A stretch of DNA of 64,000 bases from NCBI GenBank assembly GCA_035578175.1, contig JAQMRL010000010.1:29875784-29939783 (forward strand), in the 5' to 3' direction. This document shows positions 33,888 through 45,127 of this stretch, in pieces. The notes under the pieces were generated by a model. That model saw only the letters and a list, made by a program, of their open reading frames with translations, searched no databases and was not told where the DNA came from. The DNA comes from Catonia carolina (taxonomy: Eukaryota > Arthropoda > Insecta > Hemiptera > Achilidae). Numbering within the stretch: position 1 is the first letter of the stretch; every line of letters begins with the position of its first letter. The translations under genes and the position numbers were made by a program.

Positions 33888-34612
33888 ACATCGCCGATTT
33901 CTGTGTCTACTTTTTAAGACGAGTCGAATGACACTATTTCTGTTTCCCAATTCCCACTTTGATTTCTTAACTCCCGTATTTGGGCCACTTCCTGTCGAAA
34001 CCGAAACTTCAAACCCAATGTAGACCCACTAACGTTTTGTGAGGATTATGATTCCGAAAACCGTTTGTTTCAATGTCTGTAGTTTCTGACTTTGATTTTT
34101 TGACTTCCGGTTTTGGGTCACTTCCTATCGAAACCGAAACTAAAAACCCAATTCAGGCTCACTGTAGATTACAAATCCAAAAACCGTTTGTAGCTATCTC
34201 TCGTAGTTTCTGGCTTTGATTTTTTGACTCCCGGTTTTGGGCCACTTCCTGTAAAAACCGAAACTTCAAACCAAATCCAGGCTCACTGACCTCTTATGTA
34301 GATGACGAATCTGAAAATTGTTTCTCTCGTAATTTCTGACAACTGTTTGTGACAAACAGGTGGATAGACTTTTTTTGTTTTTTGTTTAACGTCCGACTGT
34401 TCTGCAATTACTGCTAATGCAGACGATGAAGGATGAAATGATATTTTGTAACGTTTGAAAATATGCCATGCCTGAATGGGATTCGAACCCAAGACCGCAT
34501 GATGAGAGGCGAGCACGTTACTAACTACGCCAATGCGGCCGGATGGATGGACGGACAAAGGAGAATGATAGATGACAATTTTAAAAATTGCCACACCAAA
34601 AACACAAATTTT
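33888..34612. repeat. Rep-H tandem units, tail split by SINE-F
   Basis: Three successive units with GGGCCACTTCCTGTCGAAAC-like cores at about 33984, 34117 and 34241 (periods near 133 and 124 bp), each followed by CCGTTTGT and TCTCGTAGTTTCTGGC-like blocks. The family tail (GATGGACGGACAAAGG, GATAGATGACAATTTTAAAA) resumes after the SINE-F insertion. Confidence 0.85.
34372..34545 (-). mobile_element. SINE-F inserted in Rep-H
   Basis: Reverse complement: GCCGCATTGGCGTAGTTAG (box A region), GGTTCGAATCCCATTCAGG (box B region), body and A-rich tail, complete. GTGGATAGAC before and ATGGATGGAC after may be a slightly diverged 10-bp target duplication. The open frames here on both strands are not genes. 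Confidence 0.88.
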
Positions 34613-34614
34613 GC

Positions 34615-35348
34615 TCTTAATGGAATAAATAATGCATATAAAATACAATAATTATTCTGGGTTTACAGTGTACCTACTGTTAGTCGAATCTAAATAAAAC
34701 GTGATACTACGAGGCAAAACGTATAAGTTCAAAAAATAAATCCGTAAATATTTATTTGAATACAAATTAAATTTTTCAACAAGATAAACAATTACAATAA
34801 ATATTTTCAATATAACAATAAAAAAATAATTCGATAACAAAAACAATAAAATACGATTAGTAGGTTGTACGCTTGGGTAACCATATGAAATATTTGAAGA
34901 CGTATAAATAGTACGTAAATCCAATTCATAACACTGTTATTATTCATACTGTATTATTTCATTTCGAGTGATTACATTTAATTAAATCGAGAGATATTAT
35001 TAAATTCTTCTTTTAAAAAACAATGGGTAAATCAAATCGCCCTATTGTTTTTGTAAAGAATTATTATTAGATCGGATTAAGTGTAAAATATTCGTATATA
35101 GAATAAACTCTGTTTTGATATGAAAATCTTTTGTTTTAATATAATATATGTTTGACTACACTGGATACTGTTATCATTCAATAACGCCTGCGCTTCGTAC
35201 GGGTTTATTGCTAACATCAGAGGGGACATAAAGTAGTTTATTATTTTGCAATATCATTCCTAGCTTTGAACTTCTAGATACGTACTAAAAATTGTGTCAC
35301 TTCATAAATGAATTGTGTCAATTAAAAATTGTTGTTAAATTGTTAAAT
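34615..35348. other. AT-rich stretch, nothing recognised
   Basis: No supported feature. Confidence 0.5.
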
Positions 35349-35351
35349 TTT

Positions 35352-35742
35352 GCTCATAACAGACAGGTGAAGTGTCAAATTATTTACAATCAATCTGTTC
35401 GTTGCAGGGCTAAAATAAATAGTTCCGTTTCTTATCACATGATCAGCCAATTAAATGACTGAATCATTTAAGAACAGAAGAGGTAGCGGTGTAAAAGACA
35501 CTAATCAGAGTTATCTCCTCTGAAAGTAATGAATTTCATTACACTGCCAAACCCTGTTGTGAATGAAGTGAAAGTGTCATTTGCAGAGTGGAAAATATGT
35601 GCTTTTCAGAGGGCCCGTCATGCTTATAAGCATACTTTTCCACTCAGTGAGGAAGGCATGGTAAATCACCCTACTTCTCGTTTTACTTAGTAAAACGTCT
35701 ACAGGTTCAAACCAGCCTTTCGGCTGATGACCTAAACAACAA
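35352..35742 (+). mobile_element. SINE-B, full-length
   Basis: From CATAACAGACAGGTGAAGTG to CGGCTGATGACCTAAACAAC, colinear with the 24.7 and 56.4 kb copies. The 3' stem-loop CAGCCTTTCGGCTG is perfect. Confidence 0.88.
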
Positions 35743-35869
35743 GTTAAATGAGGTCTGGTTATTATTTATTATACCCAGATTCCGAAAGAACCTATGTTTA
35801 AGTGTTAACAGTACAATAGAAAGATACTGAACAACTCAATTACGCTTTAATATTAATATTTTAAATTGG

Positions 35870-35980
35870 TCCATGTGGGTCACTAGCGATTACTGTGGGT
35901 TATGGAGCAGTGAACTGGTGGTTTTTCACTTATAATAAATTCTAGACCATAGCCGGGAATCAAACCGTTGAGGCGTACCT
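35870..35980 (-). mobile_element. SINE-E fragment
   Basis: The reverse complement has GGTTTGATTCCCGGC (box-B-like), ATGGTCTAGAATTTATTATA and CAGTAATCGCTAGTGACC. The head beyond box B is degraded. Confidence 0.6.
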
Positions 35981-35984
35981 AATT

Positions 35985-36485
35985 TCCCTTTTACAAATTA
36001 AATTTTTAAGAGAGTACGGGTTGATTCTATTGTCAAATAACTGTATAACATTTTACTCTAACATTTTTTAATAATTTACAAATTGAAAAGATTTTTTTGC
36101 ATAAATATTTCGCGTGTTTGTCATATTTCTTATCATTTCATCATATTTATTATGACCATATCAGTGAACCAGTTTGCACGCACTTGACTTATTAATTCGA
36201 TTCCACTCCTTTTTTATTTCCGGCGAGAGTCCGGAAATCAAAAATGTTCACACCGTTCTTGTGTAGCCAAGTTCTGCGCAACGCACGATTCTCTAATAGA
36301 GTTAGTCGTCATGAATTCTAAAGAATAATAATAGTTTCATGCAGTTTTAGATAAATAAAATTAAGAAAAAACTATCAGTTAAATTATTCTAAAATATTAA
36401 GTTTTTATACATATCAATAAAAAGATAAATGTTGCAAAAATAAACGATATTTTCATTATTTCTGTACAGAAATTCAAAATAAATT
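35985..36485. other. No recognised feature
   Basis: AT-rich. A GC-richer patch at 36215-36310 (TCCGGCGAGAGTCCGGAAAT is a small inverted repeat) has no family match. Confidence 0.45.
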
Positions 36486-36489
36486 AATT

Positions 36490-36600
36490 GTAAAAATCTC
36501 TTTCATGAGACGATGCGTCTTCCTGTTTGGGGTCACTTCCGGTCAAAATCGGAACTTCAAACAAAATTTAGGTCAACTTTTTGCGTAGAATCCACTACCT
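36490..36600. repeat. Rep-H single-unit fragment
   Basis: CTTTCATGAGACGATGCGTC, GGGGTCACTTCCGGTC and AACTTCAAACAAAATTTAGG match Rep-H (compare 9150 and 9410). Confidence 0.65.
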
Positions 36601-36768
36601 AATAAAGATTATTTCACAATTCATTTTAACCTTTTATCTGTAATCAATTTTTACAACGATTTACAGTACGGAGACCATTGTCTTTTCGTATTTCGTACAA
36701 CGTATTCAAATACAAATTGCTGATAACACTCACAAATTCATAACCGTGTAACAACTTGCTAAACTGTA

Positions 36769-37740
36769 ATGTTAATTAAAGGGACACCGACTTTAAATAC
36801 CCGTTACGGTGGTCGTTTAGATTGCAAAGATTTTCTACATAATAATAGCACAATTGAGACCATTCTACACTTTACTACACTAATTGAAAACATAGTCCAA
36901 ATGATCAATAACAAGCATAAAAAAGATCCATTCCCTCATTTAAGAGAATTACCATTCGAAAGACTTCATTGTTGAATTGTTCATTGGTGTATGATGGGAG
37001 TCAACCACCTTACCTCATGCAGATCACTATTTAAAGAGCTGCAACTGCTCACAGTTCCTTCTTTGTACATTTTTGAAGTGATAATGTACGTAAAGAAAAA
37101 TACCTTTTTACAGAATTTAGATGTTCACAACCACTACACAAGAAACAGAATCGATTATTATGTTGCTAATCACAACACTAAATTGTTTGAACAAAAAACC
37201 AGCTTATGCAGGTAGAAAATACATTAATAAATTGCCAGAAGGTTTAAAAAGTTGTCACAATTTAAATCATTTTAAAAAAAAGCTAAAACAATATTTGATT
37301 GATTAAACATTTTACAATGTGCATGAATTCCTTTCTAAATAGTTTTGATTGAAAAATATTTAACTTATAATTAAACAAATATTGTGTACTATTTGATACA
37401 AAGGGGTTCATTACAAGCCTACTGAGTTAAGCAGTAGCAGGAAAAAATTATTGGTAAGTGATGAATTTGTCATTGTGTTAGATTTTTTTATTTTTAATTT
37501 TGTGTGATATTTGATTCAATGGGGTTCATGACAAGCCTACTGAAGTAAGCAGTAGCAAATACAATTTTCTGGTGGTACGTGATGAATTTATCATTGGTGA
37601 TAAACTTTCAGTTTATCAGTTTTATCTTGACATGTCCTATACTCCCTTTGGAGTCTCCTGGATGCAGGAAAAAAATTTATTGCAATTCATTATCCTTGTT
37701 CAATACACTCCACTTTGTAATATTCCTGTTAATTAGATAA
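36769..37740 (+). pseudogene. LINE (CR1/Jockey-superclade type) ORF2 remnants plus 3' UTR
   Basis: The plus strand encodes FLHNNSTIETILHFTTLIEN (an RT block-3-like segment), then after a stop VNHLTSCRSLFKELQLLTVP, DVHNHYTRNR, and after a frame change RKYINKLPEGLKS and FKKKLKQYLID, ending at TAA 37305. The last four are the usual carboxy-terminal order in this LINE group. The catalytic core between the first two pieces is deleted. A 3' UTR with duplicated segments follows. Confidence 0.7.
37384..37600 (+). repeat. Two-unit tandem repeat in LINE 3' UTR
   Basis: GGGGTTCATTACAAGCCTAC followed by TGAGTTAAGCAGTAGCA (first unit) recurs as GGGGTTCATGACAAGCCTAC and TGAAGTAAGCAGTAGCA about 116 bp later, each followed by GTGATGAATTTRTCATTG. 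Units are about 85-90 percent alike by eye. Confidence 0.85.
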
Positions 37741-37744
37741 ATTA

Positions 37745-38960
37745 AATAAACTAATTCTTAAATATACAGGATACACAAAATAAATTTAATAACAAATGAA
37801 ATATACTTATCTCTGTTGAAGTCTTGCATAATTTTAATAAATTTTTAATTAATATTGATACACTTTAAGTATAACTACTGTTGTTATATATTAACAATAT
37901 AAAAATAATTAATTCTTGACTTATTCGCAGAAATATAAAATAGACCTTTTTAAACTCCTTCCTATTATTGGAATGACTACAACAATGATCTATATCTGAT
38001 TTTAAAACATAAATATAACATTTTAAAAATATTAAACTGTCTTTAATAAATTTAAATAATAAATCTTCATTTTACTTGTTTATTATATATGTATATATAT
38101 AAATAAATCATGAATTAAATTATTATTAATCATTATTTTATCATTTTATTAAACATCTGTAGTCACTGATACACTATTATTGTGTTAGAAGTTATTTATT
38201 GTAATTATTACACTAAATAATTTATCCCATTAACTGTTTTCAGAATATCACTATTTTAACGTTAAAATATATTTAAATATGGTAGGTTTTGTTGTTAAAA
38301 TTTTTTTAATCTATTTAAGCCTAAATCAAATATACGCGTATAAAAATCATGGCGATATTCTTTTCTGGTGAAGCAGATAGTTTGTATTTTGAATTTTATG
38401 ATTTTTATATGTATTTTACTGAAAATGTTTAACTGAGCTTATATTTATAAAAAAAACTGGGGTCTTATCTGTTAGATACCCAGTACTCTGTTATCACGCC
38501 TACAAAAACTGAAAATGCAAAATGCAATACAACACACTATTGCGGGTTGCAGAGTGTACAGGGTGTATTTCTATACTTAACGTGCATTGAGTTTGTTTAT
38601 TACTTGATTCCACTTTTTATTCCCTGATATCAGAATTGTATGTTAGCTACTTCTTTTTATACAGCATTAAACAACTTTAATAAAATAAAACAAAACTAAA
38701 TTATATAAAACAATATTATATTATTAATTTTGTAATAAAATTTTATTAGTAGCATAAAATTTTACGATGTAGTAAAGAGTTTTCTTAGAAAATGTTCAGT
38801 TAAATTTAAACTTCTAGGATAGATTAAATTTAGTTCAATAAAGTGTAACGCATATGCAATTCAATAGTCTCTACATCTGTTTTTAAAGTTTATTTGTAAA
38901 ATTATTTACGAATGCGTTCGCAGTACATTTTAGCTTATTTATTTTTGTGCGCTCTTTGTT
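37745..38960. other. AT-rich stretch, nothing recognised
   Basis: No supported feature. There is a short (TA)n-like tract near 38090. Confidence 0.5.
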
Positions 38961-38963
38961 TAA

Positions 38964-40935
38964 TTTTTTTTTTTGAATAACTGTAAATCTACGATCTGCT
39001 CTCATAGAACAATGAGTAGATGTGTTGTAAGTATAAATCTTGAGTAAGTAATACCCCTTGGTATTACTCTATAAAATTTCCCATTTTGTTGAAGTGATCT
39101 TGTGATCGTAAAATAAATTACACAATCACATATTAAAATAAATCTGTAGGGTGTAGTCCGCATAGTCTTCTGTGTGTTCCACTGTTGTCTAGGAGATTGA
39201 TGGCTTCTGGATTCTGGTGATTTTCAAGTCTTGTTTGGTAACTGGTGCAAAATTTCTGTATAGCTTCGTGTACCGTGGGAGTGTTCGTGTCTCTGTGCAA
39301 TATAGTGTTGGATATGTACCAAGGTGAGTCCATGATGTTTCGAAGTATTTTTGACTGAAACCGTTGAATTATTTCAATGTTACTGTGACTTGCTGTGCCC
39401 CAGAGTTGTATCCCGTATGTCCACACAGGTTTAAGTACAGTTTTATAAATTAACAATTTGTTTTGTGCCGATAATTTGGATTTTCCATTAAGCATCCAAT
39501 ACAGCTGTTGGTATTTAAGATTTAACTGTTTTCGTTTGTTCCATATGTGAGTCCTCCATGTTAGACGCCTGTCCAGGTGGAGGCCAAGATATTTTGCCGT
39601 ATCGGATTGTGGAATTTGTACGTTGTTCAAAAACACTGGTGAACATGTTTCCCGTTTTAGTGTAAATGTGACGTGCAGACTCTTGTGTTCATTTGTTTTT
39701 ATACGCCACTTTTTTGCCAATTTTGTACGCTGTCTAAGTGTTGCTGCAAGTTATGAGATGCAATTTGTGCATCTTCGTGTATTGCCTGAATGGCTGTGTC
39801 GTCGGCAAATGTTGCCACTGTAGTGTTGTCATTTTGTGGAAGATCAGAAGTGTAAATGGTGTACAAAACAGGAGACAGCACGCTTCCTTGAGGAACACCA
39901 GCTTCAATTAATTTTAGAGATGATTGTTCGTCCTTATATTTCACTGTAAAGTATCGGTCCTCCAAATAAGATGCAATAATTTAGTAATACTGATGGGGAA
40001 GATTTTGTTTAATCTTAAAAAGAAGACCCGCATGCCACACTTTGTCAAAGGCTTGCTTGATGTCAAGAAATGCCGTGGAGCAATATTTCTTTTCTTCAAT
40101 TGCTTTGTAGATGTTGTTTACAACTCTGTGAATTTACTCAATCGTGCCATGACCTTCTCTGAAACCAAACTGGCAATTCGGAATGAGATTTATGGTATCC
40201 AGTACTGGGCGTAATCTCTGAAGCAATAATTTTTCAAATACTTTTGAAAGAATTGGCAACAAACTTATTGGTCTGTAAGACGATATTTCGTGCGGTGGCT
40301 TCCCAGGTTTTAGGATAATTATAATTTGAGCAACTTTCCAGTAAGAAGGAAAGTACTCCAGACGTAATATTGCATTAAAAATTATTGTAATCAGCCTAAG
40401 GGCCTTGTCAGGAAGTTCTTTCAAAGTTTTCCCCGTGATGAGGTCAAAACCTGGTGCTTTATTCGAACTCAAATTTACTTTAATGGTGTGTTTTATTTCA
40501 GACAATTTAAATACTTTTATTGGAGGACTCATTTGAAACGGAGAACTAAAAAATTCAAATAATTCTTTTTCATCGTCTGGATTGCATTCAGATGGGAAAG
40601 GTTTAAAAACCTCTGATAGGTACTCGGCAACCGCTTCAGCCTTGTCATGATTACTTTTAGCCCAACCAGTTGAAGTTTTAAATGGAGATGTGTGTTGCTT
40701 CGGACGTTTAGCTTTCTTCATTTGCTTCCACAAAGAATAGTTTGTCGTGTTGTCAGGAGACAAGAGTTCCAAATATTGTTGTATTGAGTCGTTAGTAAAA
40801 TTCCGTAACATTCGTTTCAAAGTTTGGGCAGCGTTATTGAAGAGCCTTTTGTCATGCGGGTTCCTAGAGCGTTGCCAATTTCGTCAAAGTCGTCGTTTTT
40901 CAGTAATGGCCTGTTTTAAGTAACCTGGTAGATAT
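38964..40935 (-). pseudogene. Jockey-like LINE, 5'-truncated, with RT domain
   Basis: The largest LINE relic here. On the minus strand: RNWQRSRNPHDKRLFN (about 40900), the 40820-40134 frame with APGFDLITGK, YWKVAQIIIILKPGKPP, SSYRPISLLPILSKVFEK and NCQFGFREGHGT, then in another frame AFLDIKQAFDKVWH, then 39965-39699 with AGVPQGSVLSPVLY and the catalytic FADD (about 39799-39811), then 39720-39133 with KYLGLHLDRRLTW and PVWTYGIQLWG. At least three frame changes. A T-run at 38964-38974 is the poly(A) tail. The endonuclease domain and ORF1 are absent. Confidence 0.92.
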
Positions 40936-41187
40936 GCGGTTTGTTTTGAGAGCCTAATTAAAAACATGTTTAAATTTAAAAACATGAAAGTAAAATTTTC
41001 AGCTGGTTTAATTAAATTTAATTTCATAATATTTAGATAGTTTCCAGGTCATTACAGTCAGTCAAGCTTGTGTAAAATCGTTATTAAATTTGTTAACCCC
41101 ACGCACCATTTAAATCAACACTTTTAGTGTGGTTCGCAGTTTAAACTGTGGTTGGAATCTCAGATGTGAATCACATTATAATTTATT

Positions 41188-41700
41188 ACTCGCCACTCCA
41201 GCTGCACTTCGCACCACTTCCGTGTCTCGTATCAGAGGTGTAGGTGGATCAGAATTCATAAGTGGATCAGAACTATGGAAGTGCGTGCGCTGCCCCGCGC
41301 ACATTGTTATATAAGATGAAGTTCGGTGCCAAAGGGATTGGGTGGATTACAATAATTTGAAGTTTGAAGATTTAAAAGTTTAAAGATGATATTTGAAGTT
41401 TTAAGGTTTGAAAGTTCTAGGTTAATGTTTAAAGTACGAAGGTCTGAAGTTAAACTGAAGGTTTGAAGTTTGAACATAAAAAGTTTGAATTTTTTTTTAG
41501 TTTTCTCAGGAACCTGGTGGGTTGAGGACAACTTTAGGTACATGGTCTTGAAGTACTTTAAAAGTGGCACAAAAAATGTTTTAATAATTTTTCGCTACGA
41601 TGCACCGTTTAGGAAATAAAAAGAACTTACCCTCACCTTTGGGGAGAGGGTACAACCAGAAATATTTAGGTTACCACATTTTTATTATACTGTTATTCTC
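41188..41700 (+). repeat. SAT440 leader plus about half a satellite unit
   Basis: 41188-41495 matches 61531-61830 (ACTCGCCACTCCAGC, TAGGTGGATCAGAATTCATA, GTGAAGTTCGG-like, then a GTTTGAA/GTTTAAA-rich run). 41495-41700 matches the satellite unit (GACAACTTTAGGTACATGGT, GCTACGATGCACCGTTTAGG). The two loci share both parts in the same order. Confidence 0.8.
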
Positions 41701-41814
41701 AATTCTATATTTTGCTTTAAGATTGTGTCCACAAGTAAGGCCGATTTACTTCTGTGTCCCTCAAGAGTGAGAAACCTATTTTAACAATATTTTATTTATA
41801 GAACAATTTTTTTT

Positions 41815-42565
41815 AAAATCTGGTGTGAAACTCTCACACGACTTTGTCTTGTCAATGTAAATTATGAAAAATATACCCTATAATCATGAGTAAACACAGT
41901 AAAAATTCAATAAAAATATAACCTGTCTTTAATTATGAGTGAATGTTGCTAAATTAAAATCAACCTCTGTATAATTTAAATATAGAGGAAACCAGTAATT
42001 GCCTCTAAACTAGGCTGTTTAGTAGAGAAAAATGCTCAAAATAAAGGTTGTAACTTAGGTGTTTCAATTTCTTGTACCTTTACTTATGTAGACTTTTGTA
42101 ATAAAATCCATACTAAGGCCGTAATTTTTAAAAAAATGTTCCTAATAATTTAAGAAAATTTGGTGTTTACCCTATAATATAGAGCAAAAAATGTAGTGAA
42201 TGAGGCAACTTAAAAAAAATCTTAGGAGCATTTTTTGAGAAAATCACAAAAAAGTGAAAAATTGCACGAATAAGCTACTACTTCCGGTTGACCGATATTT
42301 GATGAAAATTTTAATGTCGGGTTTTCTAGTAGTAACTAACTTAAGTTTCAAGTTTCAACTTCGTACGATGTACACATGCATGCACGCACGCACGCAAATG
42401 TACACACAAAAGCACACACACAGATGAATCGCTAAAAACATGGTTTATGGGTTCGGGGGTCTGAAAACATTTGTATATCCGGTGAAAACTCGATTTCGAA
42501 TAAATCGATATAAAAAAACACTTTTCTTTCTCTAAGTTAATATATTCACATGGGGCAAGAGAATT
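41815..42565 (+). mobile_element. Rep-A, diverged, shortened
   Basis: Starts AAAATCTGGTGTGAAACTC and ends GGGGCAAGAGAATTAAAAA. The CA run is replaced by CATG/CACG steps (42375-42425) and unit 2 of the body is largely deleted. Confidence 0.82.
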
Positions 42566-43170
42566 AAAAAAAATTTGGTGTGAAACATTTACACGACTTT
42601 CTCTTGTCAATGTAAATTATGAAAAAATATACCCTATGTTTAATCATGAGTAACATGGTTAAAATTTAATAAAAACATAACCTGGTTTTAATTATGAGTG
42701 AACTAAATAAAAATTTACCTCTTTTCCTTGAAAATACGAAAAATCACTAATTGACGCTAAACTAACCTCTAAACAAGAAAATGCTTGAAGTAAAAGCCAA
42801 CGAATTTTTAATTTTCTTTAACCTTAAGAATATTGTACGCTTTTTGCCCTAATATGCATAATATTAACGCCGCAATATTAAAAAAATACATTTTTTCCAA
42901 TTTCAATTAAAAAATACCGAAAATCACAAATTGCCACTAAACTAATGGTCTTTGTATGTAAAGTTATAGAAAAAAGAAAAATATAGAACTTTTATTTCAA
43001 GCACTTTTTCTATAGAGCCTAATTTAGTGCAAATCAGTAATTTCCCGTATTTTTAAGTCTATGAGAGTTTGATTATCATTTTACATCATTCACTAATGAT
43101 TAAAAATAGGTTATACTCATTATTCAAACTGGCAAGAGAAACTCTTGTGAATTTTTCACACCAGATTTTT
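42566..43170. mobile_element. Fold-back Rep-A derivative
   Basis: 42574-42950 is Rep-A in plus orientation from its GTGTGAAAC end. About 42955-43165 is Rep-A in minus orientation ending GGCAAGAGAAACTCTTGTG and CACACCAGATTTTT. Both outer ends are therefore the same terminus, and the CA-run end is missing. It directly abuts the previous Rep-A. Confidence 0.8.
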
Positions 43171-43372
43171 TATAAGATATAAATTGTTGGTTTTTACAAT
43201 AAACTGGTACCATATTGTTGAAAATATTTACCATTTTCTAGAAAGAGATGTTTTTAAATTATTTTTTCAAGATTCGTTTTTGATCAAACCCTATTAAATT
43301 TAAGGTGATTAAATATATCTGATGGTTTTGTATATTAGCTTAACATACATGAAAGGTACGCAATTGATTATG

Positions 43373-43376
43373 TATA

Positions 43377-43408
<32 letters not shown>

Positions 43409-43411
43409 CAA
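43373..43411. repeat. (TA)n microsatellite
   Basis: Uninterrupted TATATA with two single-base changes. Confidence 0.95.
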
Positions 43412-43414
43412 ATT

Positions 43415-44070
43415 TTTATAAAGTAAATTTTATGAAATGTTGTTAGTAAGAAGAAAATAACATTTACAAAGACTGCATTGATATTTCTATCAAGAATTTA
43501 TTTCATAATTTTGTTTCTATTCGTAATATCATTCTTTGAGACCATTTATTATTTTCAAAAGTGTATTTGCACGAGTTTCTAGATTTGTATGAATTGAAAG
43601 TTCGTGTTGAAAACGTTAAGTTTCTGTCCTAGGTAGGTCTCTGATATACAATATTTTATCCTTTTGATGTTTTAATATTTTCTCTTTTGAAAACATTCTT
43701 AATTACAGACTTTACTCATATTCCTTTAATAAATTCGTTCGTACACCGACTTTAAAGTAAGTATATTAAAAAGTTTTGAAAATTTACATTCCTCTAAAAT
43801 TCCAATTGGCTTAACAATATTTTTAAAATAAACAGAACAGAAAATGGCATATAAAGAAATAAATACTGTAATTTCAACTTATAACAAATCTTTTCAAATG
43901 ATAAGTAGTAGTACAGACCTAAAAACTGTTTAAAAAACCACTTTAATCTGATAGCCTAATTCAAAATTTTACTAAAATAAAATAGAAGTATATAAAATAA
44001 AATTGCTGTTACAAAAAAAAGTTCACTCTTAGTTTAAAAGAAACTTTAATTTTTTTTAAATTACCTTACG
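43415..44070. other. AT-rich stretch, nothing recognised
   Basis: No supported feature. Confidence 0.5.
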
Positions 44071-44074
44071 TAGA

Positions 44075-44190
44075 GTATGTTCATGTATGTCAACTGGTCA
44101 CCATACAAAGTCGCTTGCCCAACCGGTGTTATTTTTAACAAACAATAGCGACTTTTTACCAGCTGACTGACTGGGCTGACCCGAAGGCCA
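44075..44190 (-). repeat. Rep-L copy
   Basis: The reverse complement shares CAGCCCAGTCAGTCAGCTGG, ACACCGGTTGGGCAAGC and TTTGTATGGTGACC with 50160-50292. About 115 bp, dispersed, non-coding, family unknown. Confidence 0.75.
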
Positions 44191-44199
44191 AATAGCAAA

Positions 44200-44764
44200 C
44201 ATTAAAATAGTTACAGAAAATTCCCATCTATTCTGTAAGACGCACCCTGCTTTTTGATGATTTATTGAGAGAGTAAAGTGCCTCTTATACATCGGCAAAT
44301 ACGGTAAACAAATTCTCTCATAAAAAACTTTAATCCTCGTTTAAAACTTTTCTTAGAAAAAATTAAAAGTACAAATAATTTTGTTAAAGCTTAATATTGT
44401 TTATGAACATACTTAATTAAATATACTTCAGAGATATACGGGCTTTTAAATTTATGGGTTTGATTTAAACATTGAATAAATTTACCATAAAGTAATCCCC
44501 ATCGTTTCACGTACATGGTAATACAGTTTCATAAATCAAGATAATCCGGTAGCCGTTTTATTATAGACTATAGGCAGCTAATAACATTAATAATACATAA
44601 TATGTAATGAGCTAACTTCATTTAAATTTATTGCCATCAATTTTTATTTAAAAATAATTTGTTTTTAAACTGAATTCAAATAATTTCGTATTATTCTTCC
44701 AAATTACCTAATAAATTTTCAAACGTAAAAATTGGATCATTTCATCTTTATTGTAAAAGATGAG
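44200..44764. other. AT-rich stretch, nothing recognised
   Basis: No supported feature. Confidence 0.5.
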
Positions 44765-44765
44765 A

Positions 44766-44890
44766 ATAAAAATCTGGTGTGAAACAATTCCACCATTTCC
44801 TCTTGCTGACTTAAATTCGTAATGACAAACTTAATCTAATTTTAATCATGGGTGGATGACGCTAAATTAATATTAAACTCTGTTAGACAT
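44766..44890 (+). mobile_element. Rep-A terminal fragment
   Basis: AAAAATCTGGTGTGAAACAA, TTTCCTCTTGC, TTTTAATCATGGGTGGATGA match the first about 120 bp of Rep-A, which then stops. Confidence 0.75.
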
Positions 44891-45127
44891 AGATTTTTAT
44901 GAACAATTTGTATGCATAGTCTATAGTAAGGACTACATGTGATTATTTTTAATCCCTAATATGTGAACGTTGCAATGACAAACTTAATCTAATTTTAATC
45001 ATGGGTGGATGACGCTAAATTAATATTAAACTCTGTTAGACATAGATTTTTATGAACAATTTGTATGCATAGTCTATAGTAAGGACTACATGTGATTATT
45101 TTTAATCCCTAATATGTGAACGTTGCA
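44821..45127. repeat. Exact 153-bp tandem duplication
   Basis: The segment from AATGACAAACTTAATCTAAT to ATGTGAACGTTGCA occurs twice in a row with a period of 153 bp and no difference I can find. It spans the end of the Rep-A fragment and the tail of the adjacent SINE-C, so it arose after both were in place. Confidence 0.93.
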
